From Liberiplasma sp046541015 (GTDB lineage: Bacteria > Bacillota_I > Bacilli_A > Izemoplasmatales > Izemoplasmataceae), in contig JBKHEA010000019.1 in NCBI GenBank assembly GCA_046541015.1, positions 1 through 28,012 on the forward strand: a DNA stretch of 28,012 bases, in the 5' to 3' direction. This document shows positions 18,785 to 27,102 of this stretch, piece by piece. Both the position numbers and the translations under genes were made by a program. Under the pieces are notes generated by a model. It was not told the DNA's origin. It did no database searches and saw only the letters and a list, made by a program, of their open reading frames with translations. The number at the start of each line of letters is the position of its first letter. The first letter of the stretch is position 1.

Positions 18785-20801
18785 GATAATACACCTCCAA
18801 GAAAATGTCTCTAATTAAAATGACAAGTTCGTTTAATAAAATATAAACAATGAAGAATCCTAGCAACATCATCGCCATGGTAAAAGCAGATATAAAGATG
18901 GACTGGAGAGTCTCTTTAATGGTATAAAAATGGGTTTCTTTAACCATAAAGAAGAAATAAAGGACAGTAACCATAACACTGAGTGTTGTTAATAATTCAA
19001 TGATGAATGATTCATTATAAGTAAGGCCATTAGATATAATCGCAATCACCGGCAGTGATAAGAAATAAGGCGCTAAACTAAAAATTGTTGTAATATAAAC
19101 ATCTTTTAAACGTCCTTCTCCTTCTCGAATGGTCCCAATTAAGAAATTACAAAACACAAATAAGAAAATCGGTAAGAAGATTTTGATTAGTTCTTCAACA
19201 AGGTTTATACGATCAAGTTGACGATCATTAAACAAGAAGTTTAAGTTGTAAATATAGTATAAGTAAAACCCAAAGAATACTAGAAGTAATAAAGTTGCGC
19301 TTAACGCTTTAACACGGTTTTTCCGTTTAATAAAATAACTTGCGTCTGCTGGATTTTTTAAATAGGTAAACACATAAAGCATTTCATCAATTAAACCGAC
19401 TTTGTCTCTTAGTTTTTGAATCGCATTTTTTATAGGACGTTTTACATAAATCATAAAATTTAATCTTAAATTGACTACAAAGGCAATCAGCAAGATGAAA
19501 AACCCTGTAACCCCATAAGCTGCGTTATTAATTAAATAAGCATTTCTAACTTCCCAAAAGGCATCGCTATAGCCTTCTTTATCATAGGCAATATAAAACG
19601 ATTCTAATGCGTCTTCATAATCACCTAAGCTAAAATAAGCATTCCCTAATCCTTTATGGGCTAAATCAAAGAAGTCATTCATCTTTAAGACTTCTTCCCA
19701 TGGTTCTTCTGATGCAACATAGTCCCCTTCTTGATAGGTTTCTAACGCTTCATGGACTCGGTTAGTAAATTCTGTAGGGGTATAGATTTTAATCTCTTCA
19801 CTCGCTCGGTCTAAAGCATAAATAGTATAGTTACTATCAACCGCAATCGCACTTGGTGTGTTAAATAAGCCCATCACTTGATTGCTGATGTCTTGGCCAC
19901 CAAACGCAAAGAGTAAATTACCTTCACGGTCATATTCATAAATCATCCCACCACGGTCCATCACGTAAATATTACCAATTGGACCAACAAATAAATCTAC
20001 TAAATTTGCGGTGTTATACATCGCAGGTAGTAAGTTTCCACCACTAATGTTTAAGCGCTTAACCCCGAAGCCTTCAACCCCTAAACTAACCGTATGAATT
20101 AAGCCACGATCATCAATTGCGACATTACTAATTTCTGGAGGTGAAAGGTTAAATAAACTCTCACGTTGTTCATCGGTAAAAAACGTATACTGTAAAACCG
20201 TTCTTAAGGTTGGGGTAATTGTATTGGTTCCAAAATACCCTAAGAAATCGCCATTACGGGCAAACTGTGCTAACCCTTTTGTTCCCAAGTTTAAAACATA
20301 GACATTACCACGTAAATCTGACACGATTTTTCTAGGTTGGAAATCTTCATCCCCAAAAAGTGGAGAATCGGGTTTGGTGTAGGTTTGTAAAATCGTACCA
20401 GACATATCTAATCTAAAGGCACTTTGTGCCCCACGATCAGCAACATAAATTTCATTTTCATTGCTTAAAAATACACCCGTTGGTTCAACCAAAAAGCCTT
20501 CACCTATCGTGTAAGATTCTTGTGTCTTTAAATCATAGACGATAATTTTTGCGCCAGCATCGCCAATAGATGATATGACCATGACATCATCTTGATTGAT
20601 GTAAAGGTCCGTAGCTTCTTCAATTAACACTTCATCTAGCGCAAGTTCATGCGCAATAGGAACATACGCTGTTTGTGTTCTTACAAGACGGTTTCTACTT
20701 AATGTATAGGTTTGATATCTAACCCCTGTATCTGCGTTTACATCTGTGCCAAAAACTAAAAATACAAGGAAGATTGCGACGATAATTTTTAAAGTTTTCA
20801 T
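18768..20801 (-). CDS. NHL beta-propeller / TPR / Yip1 membrane protein
   Basis: A 677-residue protein with three parts. After a signal peptide (about 1-23) comes a beta-propeller (about 55-345) built from NHL-like blades, seen as repeated D-x-x-G-x-I/V-Y-V-x-D/N-x-G units (for example around 112-123, 162-173 and 274-285). A short TPR-like helical segment follows (about 345-425, with NAYFSLGDYEDALESF). The remainder is a polytopic Yip1-like domain (helices near 427-447, 497-518, 538-556, 569-588, 600-620 and 634-660). The propeller should face outside. Its ATG overlaps the permease stop (TAATG) and its end overlaps the DUF5696 gene. The function is unknown; a sensor or assembly factor for the surface transport machinery is a guess. 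Confidence 0.8.
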   Translation of the reverse strand: MKTLKIIVAIFLVFLVFGTDVNADTGVRYQTYTLSRNRLVRTQTAYVPIAHELALDEVLIEEATDLYINQDDVMVISSIGDAGAKIIVYDLKTQESYTIGEGFLVEPTGVFLSNENEIYVADRGAQSAFRLDMSGTILQTYTKPDSPLFGDEDFQPRKIVSDLRGNVYVLNLGTKGLAQFARNGDFLGYFGTNTITPTLRTVLQYTFFTDEQRESLFNLSPPEISNVAIDDRGLIHTVSLGVEGFGVKRLNISGGNLLPAMYNTANLVDLFVGPIGNIYVMDRGGMIYEYDREGNLLFAFGGQDISNQVMGLFNTPSAIAVDSNYTIYALDRASEEIKIYTPTEFTNRVHEALETYQEGDYVASEEPWEEVLKMNDFFDLAHKGLGNAYFSLGDYEDALESFYIAYDKEGYSDAFWEVRNAYLINNAAYGVTGFFILLIAFVVNLRLNFMIYVKRPIKNAIQKLRDKVGLIDEMLYVFTYLKNPADASYFIKRKNRVKALSATLLLLVFFGFYLYYIYNLNFLFNDRQLDRINLVEELIKIFLPIFLFVFCNFLIGTIREGEGRLKDVYITTIFSLAPYFLSLPVIAIISNGLTYNESFIIELLTTLSVMVTVLYFFFMVKETHFYTIKETLQSIFISAFTMAMMLLGFFIVYILLNELVILIRDIFLEVYYRVFNT

Positions 20802-21676
20802 TATTTTAATCCTGAATGCGCCATGGTATTCATGACTTTACTTTGTAAGAATATGAAGATTACTATGTTTGGCACAAACATAATTAAACTTGCGGCAGCC
20901 TGCATACCTTGACCAGCTACAGGATTCCCTACTAAACTTGTAAGGGTAGAAAAATAAAACGATAATGTCTTCATGCTTTCATCGTTAATATATAAATTGG
21001 GTCCAACGACATCATTCCAAATTAACTGAAAACTCAGTATACCAACCGTTGCAACAGCTGGCATAATAATCGGGAAAACAATGCGTAAAAATATCTGCAT
21101 CTCACTAGCCCCATCAATCTTTGCACTTTCAATGACTTCATTTGGGGTTTGATCAATAAACTGTTTCACTAAAAATAACCCCACCGGTAAAGCAATCAAC
21201 GGTAAGACTAAAACTAAATAAGTATCAATTAGTCCTGCGCGGGCAATTGTTAAATAACGTGGAATTGTAACCGCGATAGGGACAAACATTAATGCGAGTG
21301 TATTAATTTCAAATAACAATTTTTTTCCTTTAAATTTTAATTTACTTAACCCATAAGCAGCAAGTGACGTAACTAATATACTTAAGAAAACGCCAATAAC
21401 CGTTACATAAATACTATTAAATAAATAACGGCTAAAAGGAATCCCAGAATCAGACGCGGCATCAATGAGATTTCTAAAATTATTTAATGATGGGACACGC
21501 ACAAAAAATCTTGGTGGATAAGCATATAGCTCATTGGTTGGTTTAAATGCGTGAGAAACAATAAATAAAATTGGTAAAGCCACAAATAACGCCATAGGGA
21601 TTAAGAATAAATAGAATTTAACCTGACTTTTATGGAAACGCTTTGGATTAATTTTCATACCACTAAAACTAGCCAT
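20801..21676 (-). CDS. Carbohydrate ABC transporter permease (MalG type)
   Basis: A 291-residue CUT1 permease with six helices and an EAA loop at 183-203 (ESAKIDGASEMQIFLRIVFP). It has no long N-terminal extension, unlike the second permease pair in this operon. GGAGGG precedes the ATG. It follows its MalF-type partner by ten bases and shares its stop with the start of the NHL-Yip1 gene, tying that unusual protein to this transporter in translation. Confidence 0.92.
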   Translation of the reverse strand: MASFSGMKINPKRFHKSQVKFYLFLIPMALFVALPILFIVSHAFKPTNELYAYPPRFFVRVPSLNNFRNLIDAASDSGIPFSRYLFNSIYVTVIGVFLSILVTSLAAYGLSKLKFKGKKLLFEINTLALMFVPIAVTIPRYLTIARAGLIDTYLVLVLPLIALPVGLFLVKQFIDQTPNEVIESAKIDGASEMQIFLRIVFPIIMPAVATVGILSFQLIWNDVVGPNLYINDESMKTLSFYFSTLTSLVGNPVAGQGMQAAASLIMFVPNIVIFIFLQSKVMNTMAHSGLK

Positions 21677-21686
21677 TTTTTCCCTC

Positions 21687-22571
21687 CTAATCCTTCTCGC
21701 CTAGTAAACTAAACGTTACTTTACTAATCGAATATATAAGTATTAATAAGACCACACTAATGGCCGATGCATACCCCATTAAATAACGGATAAATCCAAA
21801 GTCTTCAATATGGTTAACCATTAGCTGACCTGCATATTGTGGGGTTGGATTGGCTCCAGATAACTGAACCCCGATTGCGCCAATTTGAAAGGTTCCTACA
21901 ACCGCCATAACCGCACCAAATAACATTTGCGGTTTCATAGAAGGAATGGTGATGTAAAAAATCTCTTGCCAGCGATTTCGCATGCCATCAACATAGGCCG
22001 CTTCATATAGGGTTTGATCAATATTTAAAATCCCCGCTAACATCGCTAAAAAGCCAACACCCATACTTCCCCAAAGTGAGACAATCATCATGATGTTCAT
22101 TAAATATTCAGGGGAGGTTAAAAACTGAATCGGTTCTTGGATTAATCCTAAATTAAGTAACCAAGCATTAAGATACCCAAACGTATTTCCTGAAAACATA
22201 ACAGTCCATACAACCCCCATCGCAACCCCTGCAGTCATTGAAGGACTGTATAAAACAATCGCTAAAATCGTACGTGGTTTATGAGGGATTTGTGCAAGCA
22301 TCCATGCTAGGAAAAAACTCATCATATAACCAACTGGCCCAACAATAAAAGCAAAACGGATAGTATTAGGTAAAACATACTGCATAAAGACTTCATCACG
22401 TGTAATGAGTTCAATATAATTTCGTAACCCTACAACATCAGGGGTTTCAATCGTATTAAAATATGTAAAACTAAGTCCAATCGCTATAATGACTGGAATC
22501 ACAATAAATACAACAAACATTACAACATAGGGCATGATAAACCATGCGGGATTATTCATTCGTCTAATCAT
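21687..22571 (-). CDS. Carbohydrate ABC transporter permease (MalF type)
   Basis: A CUT1 permease of about 294 residues with six helices. The EAA loop is YEAAYVDGMRNRWQEIFYI (about 189-207). The open frame allows an ATG at 22577, but AAAGGAG would then sit one base away. The ATG at 22571 (MIRRMNNPAWF) has seven bases of spacing and is preferred. The gene overlaps the end of the 982-residue binding protein gene by eight bases and is probably translationally coupled to it, making that protein its likely partner. Confidence 0.9.
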   Translation of the reverse strand: MIRRMNNPAWFIMPYVVMFVVFIVIPVIIAIGLSFTYFNTIETPDVVGLRNYIELITRDEVFMQYVLPNTIRFAFIVGPVGYMMSFFLAWMLAQIPHKPRTILAIVLYSPSMTAGVAMGVVWTVMFSGNTFGYLNAWLLNLGLIQEPIQFLTSPEYLMNIMMIVSLWGSMGVGFLAMLAGILNIDQTLYEAAYVDGMRNRWQEIFYITIPSMKPQMLFGAVMAVVGTFQIGAIGVQLSGANPTPQYAGQLMVNHIEDFGFIRYLMGYASAISVVLLILIYSISKVTFSLLGEKD

Positions 22572-25512
22572 TGTCATGCTCCTTTAACCATTGATCGATA
22601 TTATAAATCGTAGGCACAGTATAAGGTTTTATTACTTCATTATTGCTAACATAGCCAAATTCTTCCATACGGTATAATATTTCTCTATTGGCAATTTTTA
22701 CTGCATTATCTAAAGTTACCCGAGGATTCGCATCCTCAAAGACAATGCGGTTCCAAGCGTTTGATAATTCACGCTCAACCATATAAGCCCCAGGAATACG
22801 ACTAGCTTCCATCGCATATTCCCATTGCGTTAAGATAACATCAATATGTTCTTGCGGGAGTGGTAACTGCGCAAAGGCTTCTAAATTTGCAGTATTCCAT
22901 AAAAATTCAGTCCCATAAGTCGTTTGTAATCGAATCGCAAAATCCACTTGAACTTCTGTTGACATCCACCACTGCAAGAAATCCCATGATGCATCTGGTT
23001 TATCAGTACTTGCCATAATCATACTAGATTGAGCCCCACTTGCAGCATAGCGGACTACTTCGCCACTATCTAACTTCACACCAGGATGGGGTGCAATTTC
23101 CCATTTACCTGCAATCTCAGGTGCTGCAATCGTAAGCTGTAAATAAGTTGCTAAATCGCCAATCCCAATTGGCAACTGACCATTTCTAAATTGATTATAA
23201 AAAGATGGCACTTCTTTTGGTACATTGTAGATTGTAAATAATTCAGTCATCATTTCAATGCCTTCAATATTGGCTTCGCTATTAATCGTTGTTGCCATAC
23301 CATCTTCTGTGTAAAGTTCGCCACCATACTGATAAATAAAAGGAATGGTAACCACAAACGGTTTAAAGCCTCTAAACTGTGAAATAGGTTCAAAATAATT
23401 TAAACCATAACGTTGCATTTCAGGTAATATTTCAATGACTTCTTCCCATGTATCTGGTACTGGGATATCAAGAGAATCTAAAATATCAGTACGGTAAAAT
23501 GTTACCCAGAAGTTTTGCGTTAATGGCATTCCATAAACACCATCCTCAAATACATAAGGAATCATAACACCTTTTGAAAAGTTTGAAACGACTTCTTCAT
23601 ACCCATCAAATTGACGTAAATCTAAACTAGCCCCACGAATCGCAAACTCATAAGGAATCCAGTGATTAACCCCTAAGGCAATATCAGGTGCCATATCTGC
23701 TGAATTGGCTAAAATAAGTTTGTTTTCATCAGGCATTACACTTAATTTTACTGGAATACCTGTTTCAGCTGTAAAGTTTGCATCAATAATTTGTTGCATG
23801 ATTTCTACATATTGTCTTGGATAATTTACCCATATTTCTATGGTTTCTTCGTCAACTTCATCTACAGCATAATCACTGGTTGTAAAGGATAAGAAAAATC
23901 GTCTCACCCCTTCATACATGCGGGTAAATACGTTAGCACGTGCAGGGGGTAACTTATCACTACCTGTTAGGGTAATAGCTTCTAAATCTAGGCCATTTTC
24001 TAAAAATACTTGGGCAGTTGCACCTAGAAGTTGCGCAGTAGAAGCATCGCCATCTGCAAGTAACATCATGTTATTAGGTATATCATCAATATCATCTTTT
24101 AAACGATTGAGTTGATCAATTGCTACAATGATATTGGTTAGTTCGCCTGGTTCTTTATGAAAACTATAATCTCTTAAAACGGCTTCAGTTTCTTCTAATG
24201 AGCTAATCCAACGATCTAAACGTGCTTCTATATCGGGAATATAATCTTCTAAATCCCAGTTTCTATAGCGGTCTACAGTATTACCGGTTAATTTTTTAAT
24301 TTCTAAACTTAAATCTGTAATTTCACTCATTATCGTTGTGACATTATGATAAGCAACTCGGTATGGGTCTAAAACAACACGCATACTAATTGTGTTTGTC
24401 CCTTCTTCTAAATAAAACATATAAGGATCAATGCCATCATTTAACAACATGCTGTCATAAGTAGTTGTATAGTGAAAAGGCACCATACGCATTTCATCAA
24501 ATGGTACTTCACCATTTATTTGAATTTCTCTAAATACTGGCATTTGTTGTAAATAATTTTGTCGGTATTTAAAGCCTAAATGGTAAAACCCTGATTCACT
24601 GACCGTTACTTCATAAGTAATCGTATTATTACCATGTCTAAAACTATAACCATCAATGGCATTAAGTCTTTGATAACGCGTATCATAATTCGTTGCTGAA
24701 GGGTCGCGTTCACTAGTTAAACGTGTAGAAGGACTGCTTTTCGAGATGAATGATTCTGCGCCAATGGTTAGGGTTTCATTGACTTTCAAATCATGACTAT
24801 TATGAAGTTGTAAATAGTCTTCATAACTAAGGGGTTCTTTTGGACTTTCAACCGTTAAATCACTAACGACAAAAGACCCACGAACATGAATGAGCTCAAT
24901 CGTATTTAATCCACTTCTTAAGTTAAACAATAGTGGATCGCTATTTAATCCTGTAGTATCAAATAAATAAGTCATTTTTAATGAAGGATTTTTAATAGAA
25001 TTTGGTAAGATTTCATTACCATATCGGTCAAGTGGAAATTCATCTGTAGAAAAAACCCAATCAGTATATAAATCGATACTTTGTGCTTCTTCATATTGAA
25101 ATTCTCCATTAATTTTTACCGCAATACGATGGTTTAAAATGCTTTCTCCAATATCCATTTGGTTTAAAGCAATTTGGTAAGCACCAGCTTCTGGTGCAGT
25201 TAAGTTAAGGCTTATGGTTGTATCGTTTTCAAATAAAACGACACGTTCATCTAACCCATATGTATCGCCATCAATCGCAGATGCACTCATGGCATCAGCA
25301 TCTAAAACAATCTTTTGATTGCTTGAAAGGTTCCAATCTGCAATGACATTTTGATAAAGCGCATCATTGGTCGCAATCGAATTTAACGATTCATAATCAA
25401 TGGATACATTTTCTTTTAACTGTGTGTTAATTGAAAAATAGACAAATCCCAATATCATAATAAGGGTTAAAATTATCCACTTAGGTTTTAAAAGTCCTTT
25501 TAATTTATTCAT
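22564..25512 (-). CDS. Large membrane-anchored extracellular solute-binding protein with N-terminal beta-sandwich domains
   Basis: A 982-residue protein, roughly twice the usual size of a sugar-binding protein. A single N-terminal membrane segment (12-29) without a lipobox anchors it outside the cell. Two beta-sandwich regions follow (about 40-220 and 245-400), each containing a G-x-Y/F-x-I/L-x-x and INGE pattern like carbohydrate-binding modules (AYQIAL...KINGEF; FYHLGF...QINGEV). A helical part (about 400-550) leads to a type I sugar-binding-protein domain (about 555-965, starting IEIWVNYPRQYVEIM, with YGMPLTQNFWVTFYRTDIL). It may bind glycan with the front domains and pass oligosaccharides to the permease pair, whose first gene it overlaps. 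GAGGTG precedes the ATG. Confidence 0.85.
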   Translation of the reverse strand: MNKLKGLLKPKWIILTLIMILGFVYFSINTQLKENVSIDYESLNSIATNDALYQNVIADWNLSSNQKIVLDADAMSASAIDGDTYGLDERVVLFENDTTISLNLTAPEAGAYQIALNQMDIGESILNHRIAVKINGEFQYEEAQSIDLYTDWVFSTDEFPLDRYGNEILPNSIKNPSLKMTYLFDTTGLNSDPLLFNLRSGLNTIELIHVRGSFVVSDLTVESPKEPLSYEDYLQLHNSHDLKVNETLTIGAESFISKSSPSTRLTSERDPSATNYDTRYQRLNAIDGYSFRHGNNTITYEVTVSESGFYHLGFKYRQNYLQQMPVFREIQINGEVPFDEMRMVPFHYTTTYDSMLLNDGIDPYMFYLEEGTNTISMRVVLDPYRVAYHNVTTIMSEITDLSLEIKKLTGNTVDRYRNWDLEDYIPDIEARLDRWISSLEETEAVLRDYSFHKEPGELTNIIVAIDQLNRLKDDIDDIPNNMMLLADGDASTAQLLGATAQVFLENGLDLEAITLTGSDKLPPARANVFTRMYEGVRRFFLSFTTSDYAVDEVDEETIEIWVNYPRQYVEIMQQIIDANFTAETGIPVKLSVMPDENKLILANSADMAPDIALGVNHWIPYEFAIRGASLDLRQFDGYEEVVSNFSKGVMIPYVFEDGVYGMPLTQNFWVTFYRTDILDSLDIPVPDTWEEVIEILPEMQRYGLNYFEPISQFRGFKPFVVTIPFIYQYGGELYTEDGMATTINSEANIEGIEMMTELFTIYNVPKEVPSFYNQFRNGQLPIGIGDLATYLQLTIAAPEIAGKWEIAPHPGVKLDSGEVVRYAASGAQSSMIMASTDKPDASWDFLQWWMSTEVQVDFAIRLQTTYGTEFLWNTANLEAFAQLPLPQEHIDVILTQWEYAMEASRIPGAYMVERELSNAWNRIVFEDANPRVTLDNAVKIANREILYRMEEFGYVSNNEVIKPYTVPTIYNIDQWLKEHDND

Positions 25513-25524
25513 GTTATCACCTCG

Positions 25525-25564
25525 AAAAACATTAAAGCTTGATTGTTGTTAATCAAGCTTTAAT
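25525..25564 (-). terminator. Stem-loop with U-tract between the two binding-protein genes
   Basis: A perfect 14-bp stem (arms 25551-25564 and 25531-25544, loop 25545-25550) begins six bases after the SBP stop codon and is followed on the minus strand by G then TTTTT. This is a strong intrinsic terminator or an mRNA-protecting stem-loop. No clear promoter lies between it and the ATG at 25512, so partial read-through probably sets the ratio of SBP to the rest of the operon. Confidence 0.8.
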
Positions 25565-25569
25565 GAGTA

Positions 25570-26955
25570 TTATTCTATTTCGTTTAAAGCTTCTTCGACT
25601 AATTCATTTATTTTTTCTTCCCATTCAGCCGCAAATACCTCTGGCGTTATGAGACCGTCTCCTATACGGGTGAAGTAATCATTATCATCATTACTTACCC
25701 ACTCCCAGAATGCTTTATAGCCTGGTAACCATTTATCAACATCCGGTTTTGAATATTCAAAGAGCTCAACATTTTCTCTAACACCTTCAACATAATCTAA
25801 GAAATCACTTGCTTGTTCCCAAATTTCAGGATAATCAGCAACTGGGAAACGATCTAAATATAAATCGCCTCTATCTTCCATTACATCTAAACGTACTTCC
25901 CAACCACGACGACCAAAGGTCATCCATTTTGCAAGTAAATACGCTTCTTCAGGGTGTTCTGTTTGACTTGATACAACCGCATAATCCAAAATCGTTGGTG
26001 GGAATTGTCCAGCTTCTCCACCTGGATATGGCCAGAATCCAACTTCGAATCCATATTCATCATACATTGTATCAACCATCCATAAGTTCCAAGACCCATC
26101 GATACTCATCGCTGTATACCCTGCAAGCCATGGCCAAACATCACCAATCATCGCAAGTTCTTCTTCGGTATGTTGCGCCACAACGCCTTGAGCCCATAAG
26201 TCTAACTTAGCATTATAAGCATCAATCCACATTGGAGTATTAAAATGGAATTGTTCTCCATCAAACGTTTGATATCCAACATCTGCGTTATCTTGTGTTG
26301 GCCAAATAGCTTCAAAATCTAAATCCCCAAACCATGGATCAATTGCGTATACCGCATCGGCTTGTCCAGCTTCGCGAATATCAATGGCTAAATCAACAAA
26401 CTCATCATAGGTCCAGTCTTTATCAGGAATTGGAATATTATATTCATCGAGTAAGGTTAAGTTAATATAGATACCTTTAATAAATTGAAATGATGGTACT
26501 GCATAACGTTTTCCATTATAAACCGCAGTATCTGCAATATTAGGATACACTAAATCAGTTTCTTCATCTGCATCCCAGTACTCAGTAATGTCTAAGATCA
26601 TCCCATTAGATAACCCAGTAGGGACATTATCAATCGCAAAGACGTCTGGTAAGACGTTTGCAGCTTGAGCATTGAGTAAGTTTGCAGTAAATTCTCCACC
26701 TGCACCTGTAATATCTTTACGAAGCTCTACGGTAATATTTGGATATTCTTCCATAAATGCATCAATTAAAATTTGGTTGAGTTCTTGATCGCCCCAATCG
26801 GCATAACTAAGTGTGATATTTTTAGTTGGAGTAGTTCCACCATTATCATCGCCATTACCATTTGGGTCTGGATCTGGGTCTAAAGTTTCTTCACCACACG
26901 CAACGATCGCAAAACTCATTAAAAAAACGAGTAGTAAACTAAGAAATTTTTTCAC
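25570..26955 (-). CDS. Sugar ABC transporter substrate-binding lipoprotein
   Basis: A 461-residue lipoprotein: signal peptide with lipobox I17-V18-A19-C20, an Asp-Pro and Gly/Asn-rich linker (about 25-45), then a family-1-type extracellular solute-binding domain (ITLSYADWGDQELNQILIDAF... at about 47-68 and an aromatic-rich C-terminal lobe). It captures a carbohydrate, presumably glucan oligosaccharides, for one of the downstream permease pairs. The start is GTG at 26955 with AAAGGAAG upstream and an extended -10 promoter before it. A stem-loop directly after its stop suggests it is made in excess over the membrane components, as is common for binding proteins. Confidence 0.92.
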   Translation of the reverse strand: MKKFLSLLLVFLMSFAIVACGEETLDPDPDPNGNGDDNGGTTPTKNITLSYADWGDQELNQILIDAFMEEYPNITVELRKDITGAGGEFTANLLNAQAANVLPDVFAIDNVPTGLSNGMILDITEYWDADEETDLVYPNIADTAVYNGKRYAVPSFQFIKGIYINLTLLDEYNIPIPDKDWTYDEFVDLAIDIREAGQADAVYAIDPWFGDLDFEAIWPTQDNADVGYQTFDGEQFHFNTPMWIDAYNAKLDLWAQGVVAQHTEEELAMIGDVWPWLAGYTAMSIDGSWNLWMVDTMYDEYGFEVGFWPYPGGEAGQFPPTILDYAVVSSQTEHPEEAYLLAKWMTFGRRGWEVRLDVMEDRGDLYLDRFPVADYPEIWEQASDFLDYVEGVRENVELFEYSKPDVDKWLPGYKAFWEWVSNDDNDYFTRIGDGLITPEVFAAEWEEKINELVEEALNEIE

Positions 26956-26980
26956 TATATTCTTCCTTTCTTTATAAATG

Positions 26981-26989
26981 ATTATAGCA
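26981..26989 (-). promoter_or_regulatory. Extended -10 promoter of the glucan operon
   Basis: TGCTATAAT on the minus strand is a full extended -10 element. The predicted transcript starts about 20 bases before the GTG at 26955. The -35 position (about 27004-27009) matches poorly and lies inside a perfect inverted repeat. Confidence 0.62.
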
Positions 26990-26997
26990 TATTGCCT

Positions 26998-27027
26998 GTT
27001 TAGGACTTAACGAATTAAGTCCTAAAC
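26998..27027. promoter_or_regulatory. Perfect 13-bp inverted repeat over the -35 region
   Basis: Arms 26998-27010 and 27015-27027 are exact inverse copies around CGAA (TTCG on the minus strand). No U-tract follows on either strand, so it does not look like an ordinary terminator. Its position, covering the -35 region of the glucan operon promoter, fits an operator. It could instead be an RNA hairpin ending the upstream gene. Confidence 0.55.
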
Positions 27028-27102
27028 TAGACAACATAATTAAATATTTAATCTTGGTTCAGAGCATGTTAAATAATTTATCTAGTTAAACGAGCTTGAA
27101 AT

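Noticed and set aside
25809..26210. Plus-strand open frame of 133 codons
   Set aside because: It is fully antisense to the substrate-binding protein gene, which has clear family features; a shadow frame.
27039..27052. 14-bp AT-only palindrome as an operator
   Set aside because: A palindrome made only of A and T is easily found by chance in such AT-rich DNA, and it lies upstream of the better inverted repeat.
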